DNA from: Buttiauxella agrestis
GTDB taxonomy: Bacteria; Pseudomonadota; Gammaproteobacteria; Enterobacterales; Enterobacteriaceae
Length of the DNA: 64,000 nucleotides
Assembly (NCBI RefSeq): GCF_900446255.1
Contig: NZ_UIGI01000001.1
Location: 2,692,763-2,756,762 of the forward strand
Reading direction: 5' to 3'
Shown: positions 1-7,934 of the stretch, piece by piece
Layout of the letters: each line of letters begins with the position of its first letter
Position numbering within the stretch: position 1 is the first letter of the stretch
The notes under the pieces: generated by a model
The model's database searches: none
Seen by the model: the letters and a program-made list of their open reading frames with translations, nothing else
What the model was told of the DNA's origin: nothing
Program-made: the position numbers and the translations under genes

Positions 1-309
1 CACATGAATGTCGTGTTGCAGAAATACTTTGGCTACCGGAACGTGAAGATGGTTGGGGGTGACAATCGAGACAACTTCAATGCCATCAGGCCGCGCGGCT
101 TCACGCTCGGCCATCTCCTGCCAACTGGCATAACAGCGGTCGGCTGCGATAAACAGCGCTTCACCGCTGCGTTTTGCCACTTCCGGCGAGGACGAAAACG
201 CCCCGGCAACCAGTTCAAACTGGTCATCAAGCCGGGCTGCGATACGGTGCACGCCGCCGATAAACGAGCCTTCACCGCCCCCTACCATTCCTAAACGAAG
301 TCGTTTCAT
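1..309 (-). CDS. Gfo/Idh/MocA-family oxidoreductase, N-terminal part (cut by window edge)
   Basis: The first 103 codons are visible and read [19 protein letters not shown], a glycine-rich Rossmann NAD(P)-binding motif, followed by the family segment [18 protein letters not shown] near residues 80-98. The family consists of NAD(P)-dependent sugar or polyol dehydrogenases. The C-terminal catalytic domain lies beyond position 1. The ATG at 309 starts 2 nt after the stop of the isomerase gene and has GGAG overlapping that stop, so it is translationally coupled as the fourth gene of the operon led by the transporter at 3695. Substrate unknown; the glycine-rich motif GGGEGSFIG resembles that of family members working beside inositol- or ketosugar-type isomerases (inference). 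Confidence 0.85.
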   Translation of the reverse strand, partial: MKRLRLGMVGGGEGSFIGGVHRIAARLDDQFELVAGAFSSSPEVAKRSGEALFIAADRCYASWQEMAEREAARPDGIEVVSIVTPNHLHVPVAKVFLQHDIHV

Positions 310-311
310 GG

Positions 312-1370
312 TTACTCCTCCAGCCCGAGCATGCGACGCGCCGCTGATTTGTCGCTGTCGCGCAGCGCAAAATCGTCAAAGGCATATTCGGCAACCGGAA
401 TAATGTGTTCCGCGATAAATTTTGCCCCTTCGCGCGCGCCTGCGTCACCTGATTTCAGGCAACACTCCCATTCAAGCGTAGCCCATCCGCTGTAGTCATA
501 TTGCGCCAATTTGCTGAAGATCCCGTTGAAATTAACCTGCCCGTCACCGAGGGAGCGAAAACGCCCAGGGCGATCAATCCATGGCTGATAACCCGCATAA
601 ACGCCGCTTTTTGGCGATGTCTGAAACTCGGCGTCTTTGACGTGAAAGGCTTTGATTCGTGCGTGGTAATGGTCGATAAAACCGAGGTAATCCATGTGTT
701 GCAGCAGCATATGGCTTGGATCGTAGAGAATATTGCAGCGCGGGTGGTTATCGACCAGCGCCAGAAAACGCTCGAACGTGACGCCATCATGCAAATCTTC
801 ACCAGGATGTAGCTCAAAACAGACATCAACACCCGCGTCGTCAAAGCAGTCCAGAATTGGCTTCCAGCGGGCAGCAAGTTCATGAAATGCTTCATCCAGC
901 AGTTGCTCATTGCGCGGTGGCCACGGGTAAAAATAAGGCCAGGCCAGTGCGCCAGAAAACGTCGCGTGGGCCTTTAGCCCGAGATTTTGTGAGGCTCGAG
1001 CGGCCTGTTTCAGGCTATCGACCGCCCATTGCTGACGCGCAACGGCATCGTGCGCCAGTTCAGGCGGAGCGAAACCGGCAAATGCTGCGTCATACGCCGG
1101 ATGTACGGCCACCAGTTGCCCTTGCAGATGAGTTGAAAGCTCGCTGATTTCCAGTCCAACATTACCCAAAATGCCTCGGATTTCCGTGCAGTACTCCTGG
1201 CTTTCAGCGGCTTTGGCGAGGTCAAAAATATGTGGCAGGTGCGTGGGGATTTGCACCGCTTTGTAGCCCAACCCTGCCGCCCAGGCGGCTAGCGTGTCGA
1301 GCGAGTTGAACGGGGGTTTATCGGATATAAACTGTGAGAGAAATATGGACGGCCCTTTCAGGGTTTTCAT
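312..1370 (-). CDS. Sugar phosphate isomerase/epimerase family protein (TIM barrel)
   Basis: A 352-residue protein of the xylose-isomerase-like TIM-barrel (AP endonuclease 2) superfamily. Likely metal ligands are visible in [13 protein letters not shown] (about residue 185), ILYDPSHML (about 220), AFHVKDAEF (about 245) and TLEWECC (about 300), the usual Glu/Asp/His/Glu set. It is somewhat longer than the usual 260-300 residues of IolE/YcjR-type members. Its ATG overlaps the stop of the upstream oxidoreductase (TAATG at 1368-1372), so translation is coupled. Sitting between two Gfo/Idh/MocA dehydrogenases, it may epimerise or isomerise a keto-sugar made by one of them, as YcjR works with YcjS in E. 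coli; this parallel is an inference. Confidence 0.85.
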   Translation of the reverse strand: MKTLKGPSIFLSQFISDKPPFNSLDTLAAWAAGLGYKAVQIPTHLPHIFDLAKAAESQEYCTEIRGILGNVGLEISELSTHLQGQLVAVHPAYDAAFAGFAPPELAHDAVARQQWAVDSLKQAARASQNLGLKAHATFSGALAWPYFYPWPPRNEQLLDEAFHELAARWKPILDCFDDAGVDVCFELHPGEDLHDGVTFERFLALVDNHPRCNILYDPSHMLLQHMDYLGFIDHYHARIKAFHVKDAEFQTSPKSGVYAGYQPWIDRPGRFRSLGDGQVNFNGIFSKLAQYDYSGWATLEWECCLKSGDAGAREGAKFIAEHIIPVAEYAFDDFALRDSDKSAARRMLGLEE

Positions 1371-2458
1371 TACAACATCTCCTTAATTAAAACCGTGCGT
1401 TGCTCGCGAACGGCAAGGTCTGCCGCCAGCACCACGGCCAGGCTTTCAACCGCCTGCTGCTGGTGTAACGTCAAATCGCTGTCGTCAAAAATGGCACGAG
1501 CAAAAAACTGTTGTTCGAGTTGGCATAAAGCAAAGTGATCGGGTTCGTCGCTCGCCGTCACCCATTCATCCTGGTGAACAAATTCGCCCTGGGCGTTTAA
1601 TTCGCCATGATGGACACGCAGTGATTCGGTGCGCGTGTGCGCCTCGACATTAGCTGACTGCCCTTCGCCAGCGGCTTCCCGGGCGACAATAGAAACAGAA
1701 CCTTGCGGGCCAATCACATCTTTAATAAAGAACGCCGTCTGACTCATCATCGGCCCCCATCCCGCCTCGTACCAGCCGACGGAGCCGTCTTCAAAACGTA
1801 CCTGAAGCTGGCCGTAGTTGAACTGCTCGGATGGAATTTCATCGCTTAAGCGCACGCCAATAGCACTCACCGAGTGCGGGGTGGATTGCGCCATCTGGCA
1901 CATCACATCCAGATAATGCACGCCGCAATCGACAATCGGCGAGAGCGACTGCATCAGCATTTTGTGGGTGTGCCAGGCGCTACCGCTGCTTTGCTGGTTG
2001 AGGTTCATGCGCATCACCAGCGGTTTGCCAAGCCCATGGGATAACTCGATAAACTGCTGCCACACCGGGTGGTGGCGCAGAATGTAGCCAACCACCAGTT
2101 TTTTACCTGCCAGACGCGCGGTAGCGACCACGCGTTTTGCCCCGCTCACCGTAGTGGCAAGCGGCTTTTCTAAAAATACATGGCAACCTGCGGCAAGCGC
2201 CGTCAGCGCCAGCGCTTCGTGGCTGTCGGGCCAGGTAGCAATGCACACGGCATCCGCCTGCGTTTCTTTAATCGCGCGGTGTAAATCTTCAAACAACGGA
2301 ATATCGGCGACGAGTTGCGCCCGCAGACGCACTTTAGAATCGCCGCGAGCCACCAGCCCGCAGAGAGTAAATTCGTCCAGGTGCTGATACGCAAGGCTGT
2401 GGGCGGCCCCCATATTCCCGCAGCCCACAACCAGCACGCGCAGCGGCTTATTTGCCAT
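1370..2458 (-). CDS. Gfo/Idh/MocA-family oxidoreductase
   Basis: A 362-residue NAD(P)-dependent dehydrogenase. The N-terminus MANKPLRVLVVGCGNMGAAH is a Rossmann nucleotide-binding motif, and FLEKPLATT near residue 95 is the family EKP motif, whose Lys contributes to catalysis. The start at 2458 is chosen because it begins at the Rossmann strand; a longer frame reaching 2506 adds a basic, unstructured stretch inside the transporter gene. The gene overlaps the transporter stop by 11 bp and its own stop overlaps the isomerase start, so the genes form one tight operon. With the partial paralogue at the left edge it gives two different dehydrogenases in the pathway. Substrate unknown. Confidence 0.87.
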   Translation of the reverse strand: MANKPLRVLVVGCGNMGAAHSLAYQHLDEFTLCGLVARGDSKVRLRAQLVADIPLFEDLHRAIKETQADAVCIATWPDSHEALALTALAAGCHVFLEKPLATTVSGAKRVVATARLAGKKLVVGYILRHHPVWQQFIELSHGLGKPLVMRMNLNQQSSGSAWHTHKMLMQSLSPIVDCGVHYLDVMCQMAQSTPHSVSAIGVRLSDEIPSEQFNYGQLQVRFEDGSVGWYEAGWGPMMSQTAFFIKDVIGPQGSVSIVAREAAGEGQSANVEAHTRTESLRVHHGELNAQGEFVHQDEWVTASDEPDHFALCQLEQQFFARAIFDDSDLTLHQQQAVESLAVVLAADLAVREQRTVLIKEML

Positions 2459-3695
2459 GCTGCTCGCCCTCTTTATAGTTGAAACTAAAGAAGAAGATCG
2501 CCGCAATCACCACGGCTGCAATCGCTGGCATCCACCAGAATTGTTGCCATTGCAGCAAGCCTTCAGCCCCTTGCGCCGTGACCGAGCGGTTAAATACCGC
2601 GCCGCTGATTTGCGAACCGATCAGCATCCCCAGCCCGTAAGTGAACAGCACCAGCAAACTTTGCGCCTGGCCTTTCACTTTGTTGCCCGCCACTTTATCG
2701 GTATAGATAAAGCCGATGACAAAGAAGAAGTCGTAACACACCCCGTGCAGGATGATGCCGATATAGATCATCCAGCGTGTCTCTTCGGTAATTCCCAGGG
2801 CGAACATCGCGTAACGTGCAAACCATGCCAGCATACCGATAAGCAGCATCATTTTGATGCCCAGACGGCGGAAGAAGAACGGAATCAACAGCATAAACAG
2901 CAGCTCAGACATCTGCCCTAACGCCATCACGCCACTGACATTCTCGAACCCAACGGCGGAAATAAACGGTGCGGCGTAGGCGTAATAAGCCGCCAGAGGA
3001 ATGGAGATAAGCGTGGCGCAGATGATAAACACCATAAAGTGGCGCTGTTTAAGCAACGCGAAGGCGTCAGCACATACGAGGTCACGCATCGAAAGCGGCT
3101 TGCCGCGATCCGGCGCGGGGGTATTCGGCAGCGTGAAGCTGTAAATCCCCAACACCACAGAGGCAACCGCCGCCAGGGTGAAGATGCCGGTGCTGTCTGA
3201 AAGGCCGCTGGTGCCAACAATCAGCCCCGCCACAATCCAGCCGATAGTGCCGAACGCACGCACAATCGGGAACCCTTTTTCGCTGTTTGCCAGGCTGTGG
3301 AACGCCACGTTATTGCTCAGGGCGATAGTCGGCATGTAGCACAGCATGTAAGCGAAAACGACCCACAACAGGCCGCTCTGCCCGCTTTCAAACATGCCCG
3401 GCAGCCACCACAGCAGCGCCGCGCCGATGAGGTGCAAGACGCCGAGCACTTTTTGCGAAGCAAAGAAACGGTCGACCAACATGCCAAGCACGAATGGCGA
3501 TAAAATCGAGGCAATTGGCCCGGTGGAATACGCGTCACCAATTAACGCGCTCAGCCCGAACTTGCCCATCACCACGCCCAGCGTCACATACCAGGCCCCC
3601 CAGACGAAAAACTCAAGAAACATCATTAACGACAGGCGTGGAATCACCCATTTATGAGTGACCACTTGTGCCCCAACGGCCGACTGAGAAGACAT
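2448..3695 (-). CDS. MFS transporter, nucleoside:H+ symporter (NupG/YegT-like) family
   Basis: A 415-residue, 12-helix inner-membrane transporter. The segment LSLMMFLEFFVWGAWYVTLG (from about residue 21) and ALSNNVAFHSL are typical of the NupG/XapB/YegT nucleoside-H+-symporter family. It is the first gene of the operon that continues with an oxidoreductase (11 bp overlap), an isomerase and a second oxidoreductase. Divergently placed is the LacI regulator, and the 186-bp gap carries two operator-like palindromes. The partners are sugar-modifying enzymes rather than nucleoside enzymes, so the substrate may be a glycoside or modified sugar rather than a nucleoside (inference). Confidence 0.85.
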   Translation of the reverse strand: MSSQSAVGAQVVTHKWVIPRLSLMMFLEFFVWGAWYVTLGVVMGKFGLSALIGDAYSTGPIASILSPFVLGMLVDRFFASQKVLGVLHLIGAALLWWLPGMFESGQSGLLWVVFAYMLCYMPTIALSNNVAFHSLANSEKGFPIVRAFGTIGWIVAGLIVGTSGLSDSTGIFTLAAVASVVLGIYSFTLPNTPAPDRGKPLSMRDLVCADAFALLKQRHFMVFIICATLISIPLAAYYAYAAPFISAVGFENVSGVMALGQMSELLFMLLIPFFFRRLGIKMMLLIGMLAWFARYAMFALGITEETRWMIYIGIILHGVCYDFFFVIGFIYTDKVAGNKVKGQAQSLLVLFTYGLGMLIGSQISGAVFNRSVTAQGAEGLLQWQQFWWMPAIAAVVIAAIFFFSFNYKEGEQHGK

Positions 3696-3741
3696 AAATC
3701 CTCCGGTACAGAGTATTGATTTAAGGGTAAGAGTTCTTGTT

Positions 3742-3789
3742 ATGAAATCGATTACATTCGCACTTCAATAAAAATGTAATCGATTTCAT
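3742..3789. promoter_or_regulatory. Twin LacI-type operators between transporter operon and regulator
   Basis: Two perfectly inverted 17-bp sequences, ATGAAATCGATTACATT at 3742-3758 and its reverse complement at 3773-3789. Each contains a pseudopalindrome, TGAAATCGATTACA, with the central CG typical of LacI/GalR-family operators. The centres (3750/3751 and 3780/3781) are 30 bp apart, close to three helical turns, which would place two dimers on the same face. They lie 47 bp upstream of the transporter ATG and about 93 bp upstream of the regulator ATG, so repression of the operon is likely. Confidence 0.8.
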
Positions 3790-3881
3790 GGGGGTTTCCA
3801 TCATGCTGATGAATTATTTGGTAGTATCAATTCAAATATGGAATGTGGTTCACATTTCAACCGATCGTGCAAAGGATCAAC

Positions 3882-4853
3882 ATGTCGATAGATAAAGTGG
3901 CGCGCATTGCCGGGGTTTCTACCGCGACCGTTTCCCGGGTTTTAAACGGTAATCCTGCCGTAAAACCCGACACGCGCGACAAAGTGCTGGCGGCGATTGA
4001 GGCGTGCGAATACCAACCTAACCTGCTGGCACGCCAGTTGCGCACCTCGCGCAGTCGCATGTTATTGGTGCTGGTGTCGAACATCACCAACCCCTTTTGT
4101 GCCCGCGTGGTACGCGGCATTGAAGAGGAAGCCGAAAAACACGGTTATCACATTCTGCTGTGTAATTCGGAATCACGCCTGACGCGTGAATCAGCCTATT
4201 TGCGCCTGCTCAGTGGCAAAGTGGCTGATGGCGTGATCACCATGGATGCCATCAGTTGTTTACCTGGGCTGACGACGTTGATTGGCGATTCGCCGTGGGT
4301 GCAATGCGGCGAAGGCGATCCCGGTTATCGTGCTTCTTCGGTGACGATTGATAACTTTAAAGCGGCGGCGGCGGCGGTCGATCATCTGGCGACGTCAGGC
4401 TATAAACGTATTGCGCTGATCAACGGTGATTTACGCTATCTCTATTCGCAACAGCGCGAAGCGGGTTATCGCGCCGCCTGTGGCAAAAACTGGCAAGCGG
4501 TGGTGTACGCCGATAGCCTGGAATATCAGGCTGGCGTGCAGGCCATGGCAGAACTGTTCACCATGCCAGAACCACCGGATGCCGTATTTGCCATCTCCGA
4601 TGCATTAGCGGGCGGCGCGCTGCATTTTGCCCACGAGCAAGGCCTGCGTGTCCCGGAAGATGTGGCGATAATGGGGTTTGATGGCGTCCCGTTTGGCTCG
4701 GTGACTTATCCCCCGCTCACCACCATCGAACAGCCGATGCATCAGCTTGGTGTGCGCAGCGTGCAGTTGTTGCTCGAACGCATCGATAACCCGGAAGTTG
4801 AAACTGTGAATGAGATTCTGGACTGGAAGCTGGTGGTTCGGGGATCGGTGTAG
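3882..4853 (+). CDS. LacI-family transcriptional regulator
   Basis: A 323-residue regulator. The N-terminal helix-turn-helix reads VARIAGVSTATVSRVLNG, followed by the hinge region with ARQLRTSRS and a periplasmic-binding-like sensor domain, ending with PPLTTIEQPMHQLG, a typical LacI/GalR C-terminal motif. The start at 3882 is chosen over an in-frame upstream codon because AAAGGA lies at 3871-3876 and the protein then begins directly at the HTH. It is divergent from the transporter/oxidoreductase operon and probably represses it through the twin operators at 3742-3789. The effector is unknown and is probably the transported sugar or a pathway intermediate. Confidence 0.9.
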   Translation: MSIDKVARIAGVSTATVSRVLNGNPAVKPDTRDKVLAAIEACEYQPNLLARQLRTSRSRMLLVLVSNITNPFCARVVRGIEEEAEKHGYHILLCNSESRLTRESAYLRLLSGKVADGVITMDAISCLPGLTTLIGDSPWVQCGEGDPGYRASSVTIDNFKAAAAAVDHLATSGYKRIALINGDLRYLYSQQREAGYRAACGKNWQAVVYADSLEYQAGVQAMAELFTMPEPPDAVFAISDALAGGALHFAHEQGLRVPEDVAIMGFDGVPFGSVTYPPLTTIEQPMHQLGVRSVQLLLERIDNPEVETVNEILDWKLVVRGSV

Positions 4854-4873
4854 GGCTTTATCGTGGTCAATAA

Positions 4874-4902
4874 GCGCTGCTTTTTATATCCTGAAGCAGC
4901 GC
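4874..4902. terminator. Hairpin between convergent lacI-type and SnoaL-like genes
   Basis: GCGCTGCTT and AAGCAGCGC form a perfect 9-bp stem with an 11-nt loop between two convergent genes. No strong T-run follows on either strand, so factor-independent termination would be weak. Confidence 0.4.
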
Positions 4903-4912
4903 CGTATTAATA

Positions 4913-5338
4913 TTACTGGTAATCAATAATCCCGACTTGTTTGGCCATGAATAATTCATTCCTTTCGACAATTTCTTCTACTACTTTACCTGCGGCGTTA
5001 AATCTAAAATAAGTCAATGCCGTCCAGGTGACGTCTTTTCCGTGAACATCAAATCCGTGCCAGGTATTAGAACCACGCGCCACATGTTTCAGATGAACCA
5101 CAACCACATCGTCGGTCACGACTTCTTTGCTGAAGGTGGTTTCTATCGATTCATAGCGGTTAATAACATGTTCGAGCAGCGCTTTTTTGAAGTTCTCAAC
5201 ACCGTGAACAGGCGCATCACAATCAGGGCGATGAATAATCACGTCTTTATCAAAATATTCTTTAACGCGCTCCGCATCTTTTCCATCAACACAATATTTA
5301 AAGTATTTCTTTACTGTTTCAAGATTATTTATGCTCAT
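4913..5338 (-). CDS. SnoaL/NTF2-like protein
   Basis: A 141-residue protein with the cone-shaped SnoaL/NTF2-like fold. Typical elements are VKKYFKYCVDGKDAERVKEYF, IIHRPDCDAPVHGVENFKKAL and the strand pattern around DDVVVVHLKHVARG and GKDVTWTALTYFRF. Members include polyketide cyclases, isomerases and proteins of unknown role, so no reaction is assigned. ATG at 5338 is preferred over the adjacent GTG at 5341 because GGAG lies about 8 bp upstream. It is divergent from a LysR regulator, which is likely to control it. Confidence 0.75.
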   Translation of the reverse strand: MSINNLETVKKYFKYCVDGKDAERVKEYFDKDVIIHRPDCDAPVHGVENFKKALLEHVINRYESIETTFSKEVVTDDVVVVHLKHVARGSNTWHGFDVHGKDVTWTALTYFRFNAAGKVVEEIVERNELFMAKQVGIIDYQ

Positions 5339-5409
5339 CACTCAATCTCCGATTTAATTATTTAAAACGAGTATAGGGACGTTTGTGATATTCGTAAATA
5401 ACATATATA

Positions 5410-5426
5410 TTGCATGTGGTATGCAA
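5410..5426. promoter_or_regulatory. LysR-type palindrome upstream of LysR gene
   Basis: TTGCAT-N5-ATGCAA is a perfect interrupted palindrome just upstream of the preferred LysR start (5441) and about 80 bp upstream of the divergent SnoaL-like gene. A dyad here fits autoregulation and control of the divergent gene by the LysR protein. Its presence supports the 5441 start, since the longer frame would begin inside the dyad. Confidence 0.5.
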
Positions 5427-5440
5427 AAAATGGATATCTT

Positions 5441-6376
5441 ATGAAACTCGACAGACTCGAACGCTGGGCAACCGTCAGGCACTTTCGCCTGGCTATCGCA
5501 CTCTTCGAATACGGCAGTGTTTTGCACGCTTCACGTTCGTTAAATGTGTCGCAACCTACAGCCAGCAAGCTGTTGCTCGATCTTGAGGATGCGGTAGGGG
5601 CTAAGTTGTTCCTGAGAAATCGCCGGGGAGTCACGCCCACCGAACTGGGACGCGCATTTGTTGACCGCAGCAAAATGGTGCTGGCTCAACTTGATCATGT
5701 TTCGCAAGCTATCAGTGCCCTGGGAACGGGTCATGCCGGGCGGGTTGCCATCGGCAGTTTATTAACCGGTTCGAGTTATCTGGTTCCGGCGGCGATTGCA
5801 AAACTGAGCGTTTCCCGGCCCGACATTCGTATTAAGATTATTGAAGGTGTCAGCGGGGAATTATTGCCGCGACTGGTTTCCGGTGAACTCGATTTTTTAA
5901 TTGGCAGATTATCAGATATTAGTTCCAACGCGGTGGTCACTCAGGAAGCTTTATTTAATGAGAATGCCATGGTTGTCGTCCGTAAAGGTCATCCGCTGGA
6001 GCAAAATCCTCATGCAACACTCGAGAAATTAAAACAGGAAGCGTGGATATTACCGCCCATTGAAACGACATTACGTAAGCAGTTTGATAATACTTTTTAT
6101 AATAACAACATTGATCCGCCGCATGCGACTATCGAGACGGTTTCCTTCTTCAATATATTATGGCTGTTAAAAAAGACCGATTTATTAGGGATTCTGCCGC
6201 AATCCATTGTTACGGATATCACTTACAGCAACGATCTTGTGCGTTTACCGTCATTTGAACCGCTGGTTCTTGAGCAAATCGGTATTTCCCGTTTGACCGG
6301 AACGGAACTCTCGCCTGCCGCCACTGCGTTGGTGGAGTCCATTCGTGATGTGATGGGAAGTTCATCGGGAATGTAA
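5441..6376 (+). CDS. LysR-family transcriptional regulator
   Basis: About 311 residues. The N-terminal winged HTH contains LAIALFEYGSVLHASRSLNV, then QPTASKLLLDLEDAVGAKLF, and is followed by a LysR substrate-binding domain from about residue 90. The HTH is preceded by LDRLERWATVRHFR, a layout seen in GbpR-like LysR members. The start at 5441 places the palindrome 5410-5426 upstream of the coding region; an in-frame ATG at 5414 would lie inside it. It is divergent from the SnoaL-like gene, its likely target, and convergent with the phytase-like gene. Inducer unknown. Confidence 0.85.
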   Translation: MKLDRLERWATVRHFRLAIALFEYGSVLHASRSLNVSQPTASKLLLDLEDAVGAKLFLRNRRGVTPTELGRAFVDRSKMVLAQLDHVSQAISALGTGHAGRVAIGSLLTGSSYLVPAAIAKLSVSRPDIRIKIIEGVSGELLPRLVSGELDFLIGRLSDISSNAVVTQEALFNENAMVVVRKGHPLEQNPHATLEKLKQEAWILPPIETTLRKQFDNTFYNNNIDPPHATIETVSFFNILWLLKKTDLLGILPQSIVTDITYSNDLVRLPSFEPLVLEQIGISRLTGTELSPAATALVESIRDVMGSSSGM

Positions 6377-6380
6377 AACA

Positions 6381-6407
6381 GGGCAGCCATGTGGCTGCCC
6401 TATTTTT
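6381..6407. terminator. Bidirectional rho-independent terminator
   Basis: GGGCAGCC-ATGT-GGCTGCCC is followed by TATTTTT on the plus strand and flanked by AAAACA on the other side. It lies between the convergent LysR gene and phytase-like gene and can serve both. Confidence 0.85.
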
Positions 6408-6416
6408 ACCTGAATC

Positions 6417-7775
6417 TTACTTCAACGCTTCTGGCAGCTTAATCACCCAAAGCTCATTTTGCGACTCGGGTTTTTCCAGCGGTTTTAACGAGATTTTGGT
6501 GGCAACTTCTTTACCGTCGCGGGTTAAATGCCCTTTGCCGTCCACTTCATATTGGTCAGCTTTTTTAGCGTCGGCATCAGGATTTTCCAGCACCGGTTGC
6601 AGGCCGAAATCGTTGTCATTGATCACCGCGATGGTCTGGTTATCAATCAGCGTCATGCCTTCGGCTTTCTCCTGCTGCCAGCCCAGTTTACGCAGATCAA
6701 CCACCTCTTTTTTCTGCGCCAGTTTAATGCCACGGGCATTCAGTTGTGTGGCATCGTCAAACTCGGGCGCTTTATCTTTATCAAACGAACTCAGATCGCT
6801 GGCCTGGCTGAGATCAACCACATACACCAGGTTGCGCATGACTTTGTTTTTGTCGCCGCCCTGTTCGATAAGCAGCAGGCGGTTGTCATCCAGCGCCACG
6901 ATATCGCCGATTTTGGCATCTTTAGCTTTCTTATAAACATCCACGTCAATCGGATAACCGTACATTTCGGTTTTGCCGGTTGCAGGATTGAAGCTCACCA
7001 GGCGGGTAAATTGCGCGGTGTTTTTCGTTTTCCCGTCGATATCCAGCGTACTTTGCACGGCAGCAATAATGCGCCCGTCTGGCATACGCGTAATGCCTTC
7101 AAAGCCACGGTTAGCCTGGCGCCATTTGATAATGTTTGGCAAACCGCCCGCCACGCCCTGCTCGCCTTGTTCCGCCTGCGGGCCATATTTTTTGAGGATT
7201 TTACCGTTGGCATCAATGTTAATGATGAAAGGACCGTATTCATCACACAGCCAGTAACCGCCTTTGCCGTCCGGCGTGATGCCTTCGGTATCCAGCCCGC
7301 GCTTGTCGCTCGATAATTGCTGCAAAGTGTCACCCAGCGCGATTTCATTGGTCGCGCCAATCAAACCTTCAGGCAACGGCAAGCCGCTAATTGGCCCGTT
7401 TTCATCATGTAAGGCGTGTGCATCTGTCGCTTCGGCTTTGCCCCCCGCCACGCGAATGGTCATCAGCAATGGGGTGAACTTTGGATTAGCAAAAATCTTC
7501 GACTCTTTTTTGCCTGATTTAGGCGAGTCGGCATTCGGGCCGCGATCGGTGACTGTCGCAAACACCAGCGCATCGCCGTCTTTACGGATAAATTGCAGGC
7601 CGGAACCCACGCCCACCGGCAATCCGTTCGGGAAGTTGGCAGCGTACGCGCCCTGATACTCAACATGATCACCCTGAGGAAATGTGACAACGTAACGATC
7701 AACTTGCGGCTCCGCCGCCTGGCTTGCCAAAGGAAATAGTGAGGTCAATAACAGCGCAAAAGGTTTTAATTTCAT
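6417..7775 (-). CDS. Esterase-like activity of phytase family protein, exported
   Basis: A 452-residue protein with a clear signal peptide (MKLKPFALLLTSLFPLASQA, then AEPQ), so it acts in the periplasm or outside the cell. The mature part reads as a beta-propeller of the esterase-like phytase family, with GLDTEGITPDGKGGYWLCDE near residue 170 and NRGFEGITRMPDGRIIAAVQ near 230, the family's repeated EGIT blocks. The start at 7775 begins at the signal peptide; a longer frame adds nine residues. A phosphoesterase role on phytate or similar compounds is possible from family membership but is not shown by the sequence. It is transcribed alone. Confidence 0.8.
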   Translation of the reverse strand: MKLKPFALLLTSLFPLASQAAEPQVDRYVVTFPQGDHVEYQGAYAANFPNGLPVGVGSGLQFIRKDGDALVFATVTDRGPNADSPKSGKKESKIFANPKFTPLLMTIRVAGGKAEATDAHALHDENGPISGLPLPEGLIGATNEIALGDTLQQLSSDKRGLDTEGITPDGKGGYWLCDEYGPFIINIDANGKILKKYGPQAEQGEQGVAGGLPNIIKWRQANRGFEGITRMPDGRIIAAVQSTLDIDGKTKNTAQFTRLVSFNPATGKTEMYGYPIDVDVYKKAKDAKIGDIVALDDNRLLLIEQGGDKNKVMRNLVYVVDLSQASDLSSFDKDKAPEFDDATQLNARGIKLAQKKEVVDLRKLGWQQEKAEGMTLIDNQTIAVINDNDFGLQPVLENPDADAKKADQYEVDGKGHLTRDGKEVATKISLKPLEKPESQNELWVIKLPEALK

Positions 7776-7934
7776 GATGTTCGCATCCTTTATTTTGGTC
7801 ATCGATTTATAAAGCAGCCTTATGACAGAAATATGACGAAAATAAGACCGCTAAATTTCCCGCCCCGAATGCCGATAACCCTCACAGCACTGGCTGAAAC
7901 GAGTCAGGTTATTTTCTAAACATAAGGGTTTTGT

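Noticed and set aside
3842-3856. AATGTG-GTT-CACATT as a CRP site
   Set aside because: The spacing between half-sites does not fit the CRP consensus TGTGA-N6-TCACA.
3843-3881. Longer LacI start at 3843
   Set aside because: The added 13 residues precede the HTH without homology, and the AAAGGA ribosome site serves the start at 3882.
6528-7316. 262-residue plus-strand reading frame
   Set aside because: Antisense to the phytase-like gene; no signal, motif or ribosome site.
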